A program made the position numbers and the translations under genes. Shown here one piece after another: positions 52,223 through 61,151 of a DNA stretch of 64,000 bases. The stretch covers positions 682,001 to 746,000 of the forward strand of contig NZ_JACORU010000001.1 in NCBI RefSeq assembly GCF_014297445.1, read 5' to 3'. The notes below the pieces were generated by a model that worked only from the letters and a program-made list of their open reading frames with translations, made no database searches and was not told where the DNA came from. Positions within the stretch are counted from its first letter, which is position 1; every line of letters starts with the position of its first letter. The stretch comes from Ramlibacter albus. GTDB taxonomy: Bacteria > Pseudomonadota > Gammaproteobacteria > Burkholderiales > Burkholderiaceae_C.

Positions 52223-53764
52223 ATGAACGCTCCCGACAAGTCCGCCTCCGGGGCGGCCCTCTCCTCCATCGAACACTGGATCTCCGGCCGCGTGGTGCCC
52301 GGCACGAGCGGCCGCCGCGCCGACGTCTTCAACCCCGCGACAGGCGCGGTCAGCGGCCGCGTGGCACTGGCGAGCGCGGCCGAAGTGGACGCCGCGGTGA
52401 AGTCCGCGCAGGCTGCCTTCCCCGCGTGGGCCGACACGCCGCCGATCCGCCGCGCGCGCGTGATGTTCAAGTTCCTCGAACTGCTCAACACGCACCGCGA
52501 CGAACTCGCGCGCACGATCACCGCCGAACACGGCAAGGTGTTCACCGACGCGCAGGGTGAAGTCACCCGCGGCATCGACATCGTCGAATTCGCCTGCGGC
52601 ATCCCGCAACTGCTCAAGGGCCAGTACACCGACCAGGTCTCCACCGGCATCGACAACTGGACGATGCGCCAGCCGCTGGGGGTGGTGGCCGGCATCACGC
52701 CGTTCAACTTCCCGTGCATGGTGCCGATGTGGATGTACCCGGTGGCGATCGCGGCAGGGAACTGCTTCGTCCTGAAGCCCAGCCCGCTGGACCCGAGCGC
52801 GTCGATCCTGATGGCGCGCCTGCTCAAGGAAGCGGGCCTGCCCGACGGCGTGTTCAACGTCGTGCAGGGCGACAAGGATGCCGTGGATGCGCTGCTCGAG
52901 CATCCGGACGTCAAGGCGATCTCCTTCGTGGGCTCCACGGCCATTGCCCAGAAGATTTACGAAACCGGCGCGAAGCACGGCAAGCGCGTGCAGGCCCTGG
53001 GCGGCGCGAAGAACCACATGGTGGTGATGCCCGATGCGGACATGGACCAGGCCGTCGATGCCCTCATCGGCTCGGCGTTCGGCTCGGCCGGCGAGCGCTG
53101 CATGGCGATCTCGCTGGGCGTGCTGGTGGGCGATGCGGCCGACCGCATCATGCCCGCGCTGCAGAAGCGCACGCAGGAGCTGAAGATCAAGAACGGCACC
53201 GAGCTCGATGCCGAGATGGGCCCGATCGTCACCAAGGTGGCGCACGAGCGCATCGCCGGCTACATCGCGCAAGGTGCGACCGAGGGCGCAAAGCTCGTCG
53301 TCGACGGCCGCCAGTTCAAGGGCGCGATGGCCGGCACGGGTTGCGACAACGGCTTCTGGCTCGGCGGCACGCTGTTCGACAACGTCACGCCCGAGATGAA
53401 GATCTACAAGGAAGAGATCTTCGGCCCGGTGCTCGGCTGCGTTCGCGTGAAGGACCTCGCGGGTGCGGTGGACCTGATCAACTCCCACGAGTACGGCAAC
53501 GGCGTGTCCCTCTTCACGCGCGACGGCAACACGGCGCGCGAGTTCTCGCGGCGCGTGCAGGTGGGCATGGTCGGCGTGAACGTGCCGATCCCGGTGCCGA
53601 TGGCCTGGCACGGCTTCGGCGGCTGGAAGAAGAGCCTGTTCGGCGACATGCACGCCTACGGCGAAGAGGGCGTGCGCTTCTACACGAAGCAGAAGTCGAT
53701 CATGCAGCGCTGGCCGGAGAGCATCGGCAAAGGGGCCGAGTTCGTGATGCCCACTGCAAAATAA
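52223..53764 (+). CDS. mmsA: CoA-acylating methylmalonate-semialdehyde dehydrogenase
   Basis: A 513-residue aldehyde dehydrogenase of the MmsA type: [15 protein letters not shown] and the catalytic cysteine in [12 protein letters not shown] are both characteristic. It converts methylmalonate semialdehyde to propionyl-CoA in valine breakdown, or malonate semialdehyde to acetyl-CoA. The GMC oxidoreductase gene starts immediately after its stop. Confidence 0.94.
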   Translation: MNAPDKSASGAALSSIEHWISGRVVPGTSGRRADVFNPATGAVSGRVALASAAEVDAAVKSAQAAFPAWADTPPIRRARVMFKFLELLNTHRDELARTITAEHGKVFTDAQGEVTRGIDIVEFACGIPQLLKGQYTDQVSTGIDNWTMRQPLGVVAGITPFNFPCMVPMWMYPVAIAAGNCFVLKPSPLDPSASILMARLLKEAGLPDGVFNVVQGDKDAVDALLEHPDVKAISFVGSTAIAQKIYETGAKHGKRVQALGGAKNHMVVMPDADMDQAVDALIGSAFGSAGERCMAISLGVLVGDAADRIMPALQKRTQELKIKNGTELDAEMGPIVTKVAHERIAGYIAQGATEGAKLVVDGRQFKGAMAGTGCDNGFWLGGTLFDNVTPEMKIYKEEIFGPVLGCVRVKDLAGAVDLINSHEYGNGVSLFTRDGNTAREFSRRVQVGMVGVNVPIPVPMAWHGFGGWKKSLFGDMHAYGEEGVRFYTKQKSIMQRWPESIGKGAEFVMPTAK

Positions 53765-55390
53765 GTGAGCGACACAACCTTCGACTACGTCATCGTCGGC
53801 GCCGGCACGGCCGGCTGCCTGCTCGCCAACCGCCTCACGCGCGACGCGAGCGTGCGCGTGCTGCTGATCGAAGCGGGGCGGCGCGACGACTACCACTGGA
53901 TCCACATCCCGGTGGGCTACCTCTATTGCATCGGCAACGCGCGCACCGACTGGCTCTATTACACCGAGCCGGACGCGGGCCTCAACGGCCGCAAGCTGCG
54001 CTACCCGCGCGGCAAGACGCTGGGCGGCTGCTCCAGCATCAACGGCATGATCTACATGCGCGGCCAGGCGCGTGACTACGACGGCTGGGCGCAGGTGACC
54101 GGCGACGCCGGCTGGCGCTGGGACAACGTGCTGCCCTACTTCAAGCGGCACGAGGACTATTACAAGGGCGCCGATGCGATGCACGGCGCCGGCGGCGAGT
54201 GGCGCGTGGAGCGCCAGCGCCTGCGCTGGGACATCCTCGATGCGTTCGCCGCCGCGGCGCAGGAAGCGGGCATCCCGCACAGCGAGGACTTCAACCGCGG
54301 CAACAACGAGGGCGTGGGCTACTTCCAGGTCAACCAGAAGGACGGCTGGCGCTGGAACACGGCCAAGGCCTTCCTGCGGCCCACTTGCTACGGCCGGCCG
54401 AACTTCGAGATGTGGACGAGCGCGCACGTCGCGAAGCTCGTGATCGACGTGCAGGCCGACGGCAGCAAGCGCTGCACCGGCCTGCAGGCGTGGACCGGGC
54501 AGGAGATGACGACCGTCACCGCGACGAGAGAAGTGATCCTCTGCGCCGGCAGCATCGGCTCGCCGCAACTGCTGCAGCTGTCGGGCATCGGCCCGGGAGC
54601 GCTGCTGCAGGAGCTGGGCATCCCGGTCGTGCACGACCTGCCGGGCGTGGGCGAGAACCTGCAGGACCATCTGCAGATCCGCGCCGTGTACAAGGTCGAC
54701 GGCGTGGCGACGCTCAACACGCTGGCCTATTCTTGGTGGGGCAAGATGAAGATCGGCCTCGAGTACGCGCTCAAGCGCAGCGGCCCCATGAGCATGGCGC
54801 CTTCGCAGCTGGGCGCCTTCACGCGCAGCTCGGCCGAGCAGCCGTGGCCGAACATCGAGTACCACGTGCAGCCGCTGTCGCTCGACGCGTTCGGCGAACC
54901 GCTGCACGCGTTCAACGCGTTCACGGCCAGCGTGTGCAACCTCAACCCCACGAGCCGCGGCTGGGTGCGCATCCGCACGCCCAACTTCGCGGATGCGCCG
55001 GCGATCGCGCCCAACTACCTGAGCACCGAGGAGGACCGCAAGGTCGCGGCCGACTCGCTGCGCGTGACGCGCCGCATCGCCGCGCAGCCGGCGCTGGCGA
55101 AATACAAGCCGGTGGAGTGGAAGCCCGGGCCGCAGTACGAAAGCGACGAGGACCTCGCGCGTCTCGCGGGCGACATCGCCACCACCATCTTCCACCCCGT
55201 AGGGACAACGAAGATGGGCAGCGACGACGATCCGATGGCCGTGCTGGACTCGCAGCTTCGCGTGCGCGACATCGCGGGCCTGCGCGTCGTCGACGGAGGT
55301 GCCATGCCGACCATCACGAGCGGCAACACCAACTCGCCCATCCTGATGATGGCCGAGAAGGCTGCCGAGTGGATCGCGCGCACCGGTTGA
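53765..55390 (+). CDS. GMC-family FAD oxidoreductase (choline dehydrogenase-like)
   Basis: A 541-residue flavoprotein: FDYVIVGAGTAGCLLANRL binds FAD; YPRGKTLGGCSSINGMIYMR is GMC signature 1; GSIGSPQLLQLSGIG signature 2. The C-terminal active-site histidine is in FHPVGTTKMG, with an asparagine in SGNTNSP. It oxidises an alcohol to an aldehyde, which the adjacent MmsA could oxidise further. It starts at GTG 53765 directly after the mmsA stop. Confidence 0.93.
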   Translation: MSDTTFDYVIVGAGTAGCLLANRLTRDASVRVLLIEAGRRDDYHWIHIPVGYLYCIGNARTDWLYYTEPDAGLNGRKLRYPRGKTLGGCSSINGMIYMRGQARDYDGWAQVTGDAGWRWDNVLPYFKRHEDYYKGADAMHGAGGEWRVERQRLRWDILDAFAAAAQEAGIPHSEDFNRGNNEGVGYFQVNQKDGWRWNTAKAFLRPTCYGRPNFEMWTSAHVAKLVIDVQADGSKRCTGLQAWTGQEMTTVTATREVILCAGSIGSPQLLQLSGIGPGALLQELGIPVVHDLPGVGENLQDHLQIRAVYKVDGVATLNTLAYSWWGKMKIGLEYALKRSGPMSMAPSQLGAFTRSSAEQPWPNIEYHVQPLSLDAFGEPLHAFNAFTASVCNLNPTSRGWVRIRTPNFADAPAIAPNYLSTEEDRKVAADSLRVTRRIAAQPALAKYKPVEWKPGPQYESDEDLARLAGDIATTIFHPVGTTKMGSDDDPMAVLDSQLRVRDIAGLRVVDGGAMPTITSGNTNSPILMMAEKAAEWIARTG

Positions 55391-55399
55391 GCTAGCGAA

Positions 55400-55576
55400 G
55401 CGCGGGAAACTCCCGATGCTGGTGCATGGGGTTTGCCGGTAGAGTCCACGGACTCGCAATGACGCCCCGCCAAAGGGCGCCAGGGGACGAGGGACCGAGG
55501 AGACAAACCACAACTCCAACGATTGCCTGGCAGGGCAAATGAACACTCCAAGGCGCCGCTTCATGCGGCGCTTTTT
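55400..55576 (+). ncRNA. Candidate structured RNA with its own terminator
   Basis: The 211-nt gap after the GMC gene holds no ORF but clear structure: GGTTTG (55430-55435) pairs with CAAACC (55504-55509), CGGT (55437-55440) with ACCG (55494-55497). Inside are hairpins GAGTC/GACTC (55442-55455) and GCCC/GGGC (55464-55478). TTGCC/GGCAA (55523-55538) follows, then a terminator. It could be an sRNA or a long 3' UTR of the GMC gene. I cannot match it to a known RNA family. Confidence 0.4.
55553..55576 (+). terminator. Rho-independent terminator after the GMC gene / candidate RNA
   Basis: GCGCCGC (55553-55559), loop TTCAT, GCGGCGC (55565-55571), then T5 (55572-55576): a perfect 7-bp GC stem with T-run on the plus strand, 162 nt after the GMC stop. 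Confidence 0.85.
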
Positions 55577-55601
55577 ATTTGTCGCGGCCGGATAATGGGC
55601 C

Positions 55602-56141
55602 ATGGACGACATCGTTCGGCAAGCGATGGCCAAGTGGCCCAACGTGCCGCACTGCTATGGCTGGCTCGGCCTCGACGCACGCGGCAATTGGTACATGCGG
55701 GACGACCGCACGCAGGCGGCAGGGCCCTTCCCCGTTGCGAAGGGTTCGCTGCTGCGGCACGAGAAGCTCGTCGAGTTCATCCACCGCAACTACGAGCGCG
55801 ACGATGCGGGCCAGTGGTTCTTCCAGAACGGGCCGCAGCGCGTGTACGTGGAGCTGGAGGCCACGCCTTTCGTGTGGCGCATCGGTGGCGAGCGTCAGGT
55901 CACGGCGCATACCGGGCGCGCGCCGCAGACCGTGCGCGAGTGCCTGGTCGACGAGGCCGGCCGCGTTTACCTCGACACCGACATCGGCCTTGGCATCGTG
56001 CACACGCTCGATGTCGAAGCCGCGGCCGATGCGATCGAGCAAGGGGCGTGGGTGCCGCGCGAGGTGGCTGCGGCGCAGCTACCCGAGCGCTACCGGTTCG
56101 TGACCAGCCCTGCGGCATTGCGCGTTCGCGCGCAGGCATGA
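55602..56141 (+). CDS. Conserved hypothetical protein (perhaps DUF2946 family)
   Basis: A 179-residue soluble protein (MDDIVRQAMAKWPNVPHCYG at the start; QWFFQNGPQRVYVELE centrally), with no signal peptide or membrane helix and few cysteines. I have seen similar proteins in Burkholderiales, tentatively labelled DUF2946, but the function is unknown. GATAAT ends 5 nt before the ATG and no Shine-Dalgarno is seen. It faces the cytochrome gene across a shared terminator. Confidence 0.75.
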   Translation: MDDIVRQAMAKWPNVPHCYGWLGLDARGNWYMRDDRTQAAGPFPVAKGSLLRHEKLVEFIHRNYERDDAGQWFFQNGPQRVYVELEATPFVWRIGGERQVTAHTGRAPQTVRECLVDEAGRVYLDTDIGLGIVHTLDVEAAADAIEQGAWVPREVAAAQLPERYRFVTSPAALRVRAQA

Positions 56142-56167
56142 AAAAAGCCGGTCGCGTGACCGGCTTT
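56141..56167. terminator. Bidirectional terminator between convergent genes
   Basis: AAAGCCGGTC and GACCGGCTTT (56144-56167) form a perfect 10-bp stem with a GCGT loop, flanked by A6 on the left and a T-run on the right. It serves both the hypothetical gene and the cytochrome c gene. Confidence 0.85.
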
Positions 56168-56183
56168 CCTTGGGCTCCCTGGC

Positions 56184-57104
56184 TTACTTGGCTGCGGCGG
56201 CCATGTATTCGACCGCCGCCTTCACTTCGGCGTCCGAAGCGGTGCTGCCACCCTTGGGCGGCATGGCGCCTTTGCCCTTGATGGCGCTCTGGACGAGCGC
56301 GGGCACGCCTTGCGCCAGGCGGGGCGCCCAGGCGGCCTTGTCGCCGAATTTCGGCGCACCGGCAACGCCGGCCGCGTGGCAGGCGACGCAAGCCTGCTTG
56401 TAGAGGGCCTCACCGCCGCCGGCGGCAGCCGTGGCAGGCGCGGCTGCAGGGGCAGGAGCGGCAGCGGGTGCAGGCGTGGCCGCAGCGACGGCCGTGGCAG
56501 CCGGCGCCGCAGCGGACGCAGGTGCAGCAGCCTGGGCACCGGAGGCAGCAGGGGCGGCCGCGGCGGAAGCGGCAGGACGCTGCGGCTCGGCGAACTTGGC
56601 GCCGGCGGCGTTGGCCATGTACGCGACGCCGCGCGCGATCTCGATGTCGTCGAAGTCGCCGCCGGCCTGCGCGGGCATCGCGCCCTTGCCCTTGAGCGCC
56701 GAAGCGACGAGCGCGTCGAAACCGGTCTTGATGCGGTTGGCCCACGAAGCGGCGTCGCCCAGCTTCGGAGCACCGGCGGCGCCGGACGTGTGGCACGCCG
56801 TGCACTGCGCCTTGAACACTTCCTCGCCGGTCTTGAGCGGCCGGTTGGCGTCCCGGATCTCGACCGCGCCGACCTTGCGGATGCGCTCGGCGGTGCCGCG
56901 CTCGATGTCCTGGGCCGTCAGGCCGCCCAGTGCGTACTTCTCGACGTCGGTGCTGCCGGCCGGCTTGCTGTCGGAAACGACATAGGACACGAGCGCGATG
57001 ATGATGAACACCGGCACGAAGAACGCGAAGAACACCGTCGCGAGCAGCTGGCTGGGGGTCTTGATCGGGCCGGTGTGGGCTTCTTCGTGCGTCGTGTCGC
57101 TCAT
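56184..57104 (-). CDS. Di-heme c-type cytochrome (cytochrome c5-like), membrane-anchored
   Basis: A 306-residue protein. An N-terminal membrane helix (about residues 22-44) is followed by two cytochrome c domains with heme motifs CTACH and CVACH, joined by a linker of roughly 60 residues made almost only of Ala and Pro. The second domain resembles cytochrome c5 (KGKGAMPPKGG). It probably carries electrons to an oxidase. TATAAT at 57154-57149 is a likely promoter -10. The start at 57104 was chosen over a longer frame. Confidence 0.93.
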   Translation of the reverse strand: MSDTTHEEAHTGPIKTPSQLLATVFFAFFVPVFIIIALVSYVVSDSKPAGSTDVEKYALGGLTAQDIERGTAERIRKVGAVEIRDANRPLKTGEEVFKAQCTACHTSGAAGAPKLGDAASWANRIKTGFDALVASALKGKGAMPAQAGGDFDDIEIARGVAYMANAAGAKFAEPQRPAASAAAAPAASGAQAAAPASAAAPAATAVAAATPAPAAAPAPAAAPATAAAGGGEALYKQACVACHAAGVAGAPKFGDKAAWAPRLAQGVPALVQSAIKGKGAMPPKGGSTASDAEVKAAVEYMAAAAK

Positions 57105-57148
57105 GGCGTCCTCGGGCAATGCGTAGGCTGGAGTCAAATCAACCTTCG

Positions 57149-57154
57149 ATTATA
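57149..57154 (-). promoter_or_regulatory. -10 element for the cytochrome c gene
   Basis: A perfect TATAAT on the minus strand, 45 nt upstream of the cytochrome ATG. No matching -35 was found. Confidence 0.45.
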
Positions 57155-57224
57155 GCCAGCGGGTGCGGGGCAACCCTGAGGGTGCGGCGATGGGCGATAA
57201 TGCGCAGCTCGCAACGCGAGCAAT

Positions 57225-57300
57225 GCGGCTGTAGCTCAGTGGATAGAGTATTGGCCTCCGAAGCCAAGGGTCGTGGGTTCGATCCCCGCCAGCCGCGCCA
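57225..57300 (+). tRNA. tRNA-Arg (anticodon CCG)
   Basis: The 76-nt sequence starts GCGGCTG and ends CAGCCGC-G-CCA with encoded CCA, forming a full acceptor stem. The anticodon arm TTGGC-CTCCGAA-GCCAA presents CCG, reading CGG. The T-loop GGTTCGATCC is canonical. GATAAT at 57196-57201 may be its -10. It lies between the divergent cytochrome gene and the convergent racemase gene. Confidence 0.97.
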
Positions 57301-57309
57301 GGTTTTCTT

Positions 57310-58023
57310 CTATGCGTCCCAGCCGGGCCGATGCCACTTGCGCTCGAGCGCGTAGTTCACGGCCGCGCGCGCCAGCTCCAGCGAGCTGTCCATCAGGTGC
57401 AGGCCCAGCGTGTCGGTGTACTTCGCCGCGATCGGGATCTCCGTGCAGCCCATGATCACTGCGGTCGCGCCCTGCTCCTTCACTACGGCCAGCGCCTTGC
57501 CCAGGCTCGCGCCGCCGTCCTTCATCTCGCCCGCCTTGATCTGCCGGATGCAGTCGTCCACGAAGGGCTGCGTGGCCGCATCGGGCACGCCATGGGGAAT
57601 GCGGCGCTCGTCGAGGGCGGCCTGGTAGAAGCCGGAGGCCAGCGCGCCGCGCGTCGCGAGCACCGCGACCTTTCCCGCCGCCTCCTTCGGGATGGCCGCG
57701 ACGCAGGCCTTGGCGATGTGCAGGATCGGCACCTTGCTGCGCTCGCTCATCTGGGCGTACCAGTGGTGCGACGAGTTGCAGGGGATGGCGATCACGCCCA
57801 CGCCCGCCCCGTTGAGGAAATCGATGCCTTCGAGCAGCTGCGGCAGCGGGTCCTTGCCCACGCCGAGGATCGAGCGCGAGCGGTCGTGCACGTGGGGCAA
57901 GCTCGCGACCACCACCGGCAGGTGGTCCTGGTCGCGCCTGGCCGGTGTCAGCGTCACCAGCTTGTCCATGAAGTCCACTGTCGCTGCCGGGCCCATCCCT
58001 CCGAAGACACCGATTCGCGACAT
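57310..58023 (-). CDS. Aspartate/glutamate racemase family protein
   Basis: A 237-residue racemase: MSRIGVFGGMGPAATVDFMD at the start and the two catalytic cysteines in IPCNSSHHW and MGCTEIPI. It interconverts L- and D-Asp or Glu (or a related acid). Downstream of a dicarboxylate symporter and near an amino-acid binding protein, which suggests use of imported D-amino acids. It starts 10 nt after the symporter stop. Confidence 0.92.
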   Translation of the reverse strand: MSRIGVFGGMGPAATVDFMDKLVTLTPARRDQDHLPVVVASLPHVHDRSRSILGVGKDPLPQLLEGIDFLNGAGVGVIAIPCNSSHHWYAQMSERSKVPILHIAKACVAAIPKEAAGKVAVLATRGALASGFYQAALDERRIPHGVPDAATQPFVDDCIRQIKAGEMKDGGASLGKALAVVKEQGATAVIMGCTEIPIAAKYTDTLGLHLMDSSLELARAAVNYALERKWHRPGWDA

Positions 58024-58033
58024 GGGCCTTCTC

Positions 58034-59308
58034 CTAGATCTTCAGGGGCCTGGGGCAGATGAGCGAGACCGCCGCGGTGTTGCCGATCACGAGGACCAGC
58101 GTGCGCAGCATGTCGCAGATCGGGTCCACGGCCAGGAACAGGATGAACGCGGCCTCGAACGGCAGGCCGAGGTAGGCGCAGGTCATGCCGACCAGCGACA
58201 CAGTCACCAGGCCCGTCATGCCCGCCGATGCGAAACCGGCGAGCACCGACGCACCCATCACGAGCGCGATGTCCGCGGCGGTGAGGTCACGCCCGTAGAG
58301 CTGCGCGATGAACAGCGTCGCGGTCACGTAGTAGACGACCGGACCCACCCGCAGCAGCGAGGTGGCCAGCGGCACCAGCAGCTCGACGCGCGAGCGGGCG
58401 AAGCCCAGCTTGTCGGCCAGGCTCTCGATCATCACCGGCATGCAGGTGGCGCTGCTGCGCGTGGCGAGGGCCAGCGCGAATGGGGCACGCAGGGAGTCGA
58501 GCGTCTGCCCGAACGAGTTGTTGGAGCGGCGCCAGATGATCACGGCCGCCACCACCAGGATGATCAGCGAGGCGATGAAGAACGCCACCACGAACTGGAA
58601 CATCGCCTGCAGCGGCTGGATGCCCGTCTTGCCCAGCTGCGCCGCGCTCATGCAGAACAGCACGAGCGGCAGCGGGTAGTTCAGCCAGCGCACCAGGGTC
58701 TGGCACGAGTGGTAGATCGTCTCCAGCGAGTAAGTGAGGCCGTCCGAGATGCGGGATGGCACGTGCCCCACCGCCAGGCCGAACAGCATGGCGAACACCA
58801 GCGCCTTGAGGGTGTCGCCGCTGGCCAGCGCCGAGAAGATGTTGGCGGGCACGAGGCTGAGCAGCACGTCGGTGAACGAGACGGACTTCTTGACTTCGTC
58901 CGCACCCTGCAGCTGCATGGCCGTGTCGCTGGAATTCAGGTCGCTGCCGACCATCTGGCCGAACGTGGCCATGGTTTCGCTCGACAGGTTCGAGCCGGGC
59001 CGCACGATGAGCGCGGTCGCCGCACCCACGACGGCCACTGCGATCGAAAAAGCCACGAACACCGCCGCAAGCCGCCCGAGCAGCTGGCCGGTGCCGCCTT
59101 CGCGGAACAGGCGCTGCAGGCTGAAGATGACCGCCGACACCATGAAGGGCAGCGTGATCATCTTGAGCAGGTCGACGTAGATGTCACCCAGGAAGCCGAG
59201 CTTGACGGCCTGCTGCGGGGCCACGGTGCCCATGGCGAAACCGAGGGCCAGGCTGCCCAGGATGACCCAGGGGTTGAGGGCAAAGGAATAAAGCTTTTTT
59301 GCGTCCAT
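58034..59308 (-). CDS. Dicarboxylate/amino acid:cation symporter (DAACS family)
   Basis: A 424-residue transporter with about eight membrane helices and two re-entrant loops, of the GltP/DctA family. The serine-rich loop is ALATRSSATCMPVM and the later NMDGT-like position reads VDPICDMLRT. It would import C4-dicarboxylates or Asp/Glu with cations. It lies between the binding-protein gene (19 nt) and the racemase gene. Confidence 0.92.
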   Translation of the reverse strand: MDAKKLYSFALNPWVILGSLALGFAMGTVAPQQAVKLGFLGDIYVDLLKMITLPFMVSAVIFSLQRLFREGGTGQLLGRLAAVFVAFSIAVAVVGAATALIVRPGSNLSSETMATFGQMVGSDLNSSDTAMQLQGADEVKKSVSFTDVLLSLVPANIFSALASGDTLKALVFAMLFGLAVGHVPSRISDGLTYSLETIYHSCQTLVRWLNYPLPLVLFCMSAAQLGKTGIQPLQAMFQFVVAFFIASLIILVVAAVIIWRRSNNSFGQTLDSLRAPFALALATRSSATCMPVMIESLADKLGFARSRVELLVPLATSLLRVGPVVYYVTATLFIAQLYGRDLTAADIALVMGASVLAGFASAGMTGLVTVSLVGMTCAYLGLPFEAAFILFLAVDPICDMLRTLVLVIGNTAAVSLICPRPLKI

Positions 59309-59327
59309 GGCGGAATCTCCCTGGGGG

Positions 59328-60344
59328 TTACTTCTCGAGCGCGGCCAGCACCTTGGCGGTGTTCAGCTTTTCGACCCGTTGCGACAGGTACTCGTTGAGG
59401 AAGGCAAGCAGCACGTGGTCGTTGATGCCCACCGCGATGCCCAGCGTGTCCTCGAGGTCCTTGAACGTGACGGTGCGCAGGTGCAGCGAGGCCGTGGGGT
59501 CGGCCTTCAGGATGCGCTTGACTTCGAACTCGTCGCGGTAGGCGCCGATCACCTCGCCCTTCTCGAGGGCCTTGAGGACGTCGGGCCAGCCGGGGTATTC
59601 CACGATCTTGGCGTTCGGGAAGTTGCGGCGCGCGTAGTCCGAGAAGGAGGACTTGGCGATCACGCCGACGCTGCCGGTGAAGCCGCGGATGACCTCGGGC
59701 AGCGCGCGCTCGCGGGCGAACTGCGCGAACTTGACCCGGTTGAGGATCAGCGCGTGGTTCATCACGAGGTAGGGCTGCGTGAAGCTGATGATCTGCGTGC
59801 GGGCCAGCGTGCGCGACAGCTTCGACAGGGCGATGTCGGCGTCGCCGCGCGCGACGATGTCCACCACCGCGTTGAACGACTTGGCGCTGCGGTTGAAGCG
59901 GACGGCGACGCCCAGCTCCTTGGCGATCGCCTTGGCGAGGTCGACCTCCACGCCGACCAGCTCGCCGTTCTTCTCGTAGAAGAACGGCGGCGTGTCGACG
60001 CCGAGCATGGCGACGATCAGTTCACCGCGGCTGACGATGCGCGCGATGTCCGGCGCAAGCATGCGGCCGTCGGGGACCTTGACCAGCGTGGAGCCAATGC
60101 CCGCAAGGGGCACAGGAGCCTGCGCGGGCTTCGGTGCGGAAGCCGGCGCTGCGGCAGCCGCCGCGGCAGCAGGAGGTGTTGCAGAGGGCGCCGCCGAGGC
60201 GGCGGGCGCGGCAGGTGCTTGTGCGAGAGCGACCCAGCTGGCAGCGCAGAGCCCGAGGGTCGCAAGCGCAGCCCGTATGTGTGCGAATGGCCGGCCGCTG
60301 TGACTGCAACGCGCGGCTGGTTTGCTCGCTTCCTGGATCCCCAT
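59328..60344 (-). CDS. Transporter substrate-binding protein (amino-acid type, SBP_bac_3)
   Basis: A 338-residue periplasmic protein: a signal-like N-terminus (residues ~25-42), an Ala/Pro-rich linker (~43-80), then a family-3 binding domain (RGELIVAMLGVDTPPFFYEK; GVEVDLAKAIAKELGV; ARGDADIALSKLS). No ABC permease is adjacent; instead it is beside a cation symporter, so it may be a sensor or an unusual partner. A start further inside is possible because the signal region is long. Confidence 0.87.
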   Translation of the reverse strand: MGIQEASKPAARCSHSGRPFAHIRAALATLGLCAASWVALAQAPAAPAASAAPSATPPAAAAAAAAPASAPKPAQAPVPLAGIGSTLVKVPDGRMLAPDIARIVSRGELIVAMLGVDTPPFFYEKNGELVGVEVDLAKAIAKELGVAVRFNRSAKSFNAVVDIVARGDADIALSKLSRTLARTQIISFTQPYLVMNHALILNRVKFAQFARERALPEVIRGFTGSVGVIAKSSFSDYARRNFPNAKIVEYPGWPDVLKALEKGEVIGAYRDEFEVKRILKADPTASLHLRTVTFKDLEDTLGIAVGINDHVLLAFLNEYLSQRVEKLNTAKVLAALEK

Positions 60345-60554
60345 GCTCGAAATACCCCTCTAGGACGAAGAACACGCGCCGATGCGGACTTCCCGCAATG
60401 GTCGGACGCAGAACGGGCGACGTTGTCTTATGTCCGTGGGATCGTATCTGCCGGTAACGCTTACGGCAATCCCTGACGCGAGCCTGAATCGGATGGTTTT
60501 CCCCTAGAAGGGATTCAGGGGGCATGTTCGTTGTCCTCGGACAACGCCACAATG
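60345..60554. other. Intergenic region with inverted repeats
   Basis: No gene is seen. It holds CCTGAATC/GATTCAGG (60483-60519, 8 bp, 21-nt loop), GTTGTC/GACAAC (60530-60545, tetraloop) and an imperfect repeat GCCGGTAA-N3-TTACGGC (60450-60467) that could be an operator for the binding-protein operon. Confidence 0.35.
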
Positions 60555-60580
60555 AAAAACGCCCACCGGGTGGTGGGCGT
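60555..60580 (-). terminator. Terminator after the initiator tRNA gene
   Basis: ACGCCCACC (60559-60567) and GGTGGGCGT (60572-60580) form a perfect 9-bp stem with a 4-nt loop. On the minus strand it is followed by a T-run (60559-60555), 7 nt after the tRNA 3' end. It ends the alpha operon plus tRNA. Confidence 0.85.
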
Positions 60581-60587
60581 CGAAGTT

Positions 60588-60664
<77 letters not shown>

Positions 60665-60684
60665 TCAAGACTGTCGATTATAGG

Positions 60685-61086
60685 TTATTCGGAAGCGGCC
60701 TGCTCGGTGGCGGCTGCTTCGGTCGGCTCGGGACGGTCCACGAGTTCGACGAGTGCCATCGGCGCGTTGTCGCCGACGCGGAAGCCCATCTTCAGGATGC
60801 GCGTGTAGCCGCCCGGGCGCGCCTTGTAGCGCGGGCCCAGCTCGTTGAACAGCTTGGCGACGGAGTCGCGGCTGCGCAGGCGGTCGAAGGCGAGGCGCTG
60901 GTTGGCGACCGTCTTTTCCTTCGACAGGGTGATCATCGGCTCGACGACGCGGCGCAGTTCCTTCGCCTTCGGCACGGTGGTCTTGATCACCTCGTGCTCG
61001 ATCAGCGAGTTCATCATGTTGCGCAGCATCGCGAGGCGGTGCTCGCTGGTGCGGTTGAGTTTACGCAGGCCGTGTCCGTGGCGCAT
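60685..61086 (-). CDS. rplQ: 50S ribosomal protein L17
   Basis: A 133-residue L17 ([37 protein letters not shown]). Last protein gene of the alpha operon, followed by the initiator tRNA. Confidence 0.98.
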   Translation of the reverse strand: MRHGHGLRKLNRTSEHRLAMLRNMMNSLIEHEVIKTTVPKAKELRRVVEPMITLSKEKTVANQRLAFDRLRSRDSVAKLFNELGPRYKARPGGYTRILKMGFRVGDNAPMALVELVDRPEPTEAAATEQAASE

Positions 61087-61151
61087 GGTGTGTTCCTTTC
61101 CTTATCTTCAAAGGCAGCCGTGTCAGGTACTGCCAGTTCACCATTGGTTGG

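Noticed and set aside
55400-55576. 6S RNA (ssrS) as identity of the structured region
   Set aside because: The rod-like pairing is suggestive, but the 5' and 3' ends do not form a convincing closing stem and I could not recognise the 6S consensus; left unassigned.
52109-55642. A 1177-codon minus-strand open frame over mmsA and the GMC gene
   Set aside because: A shadow frame; the plus strand holds two well-conserved enzymes with complete motifs.
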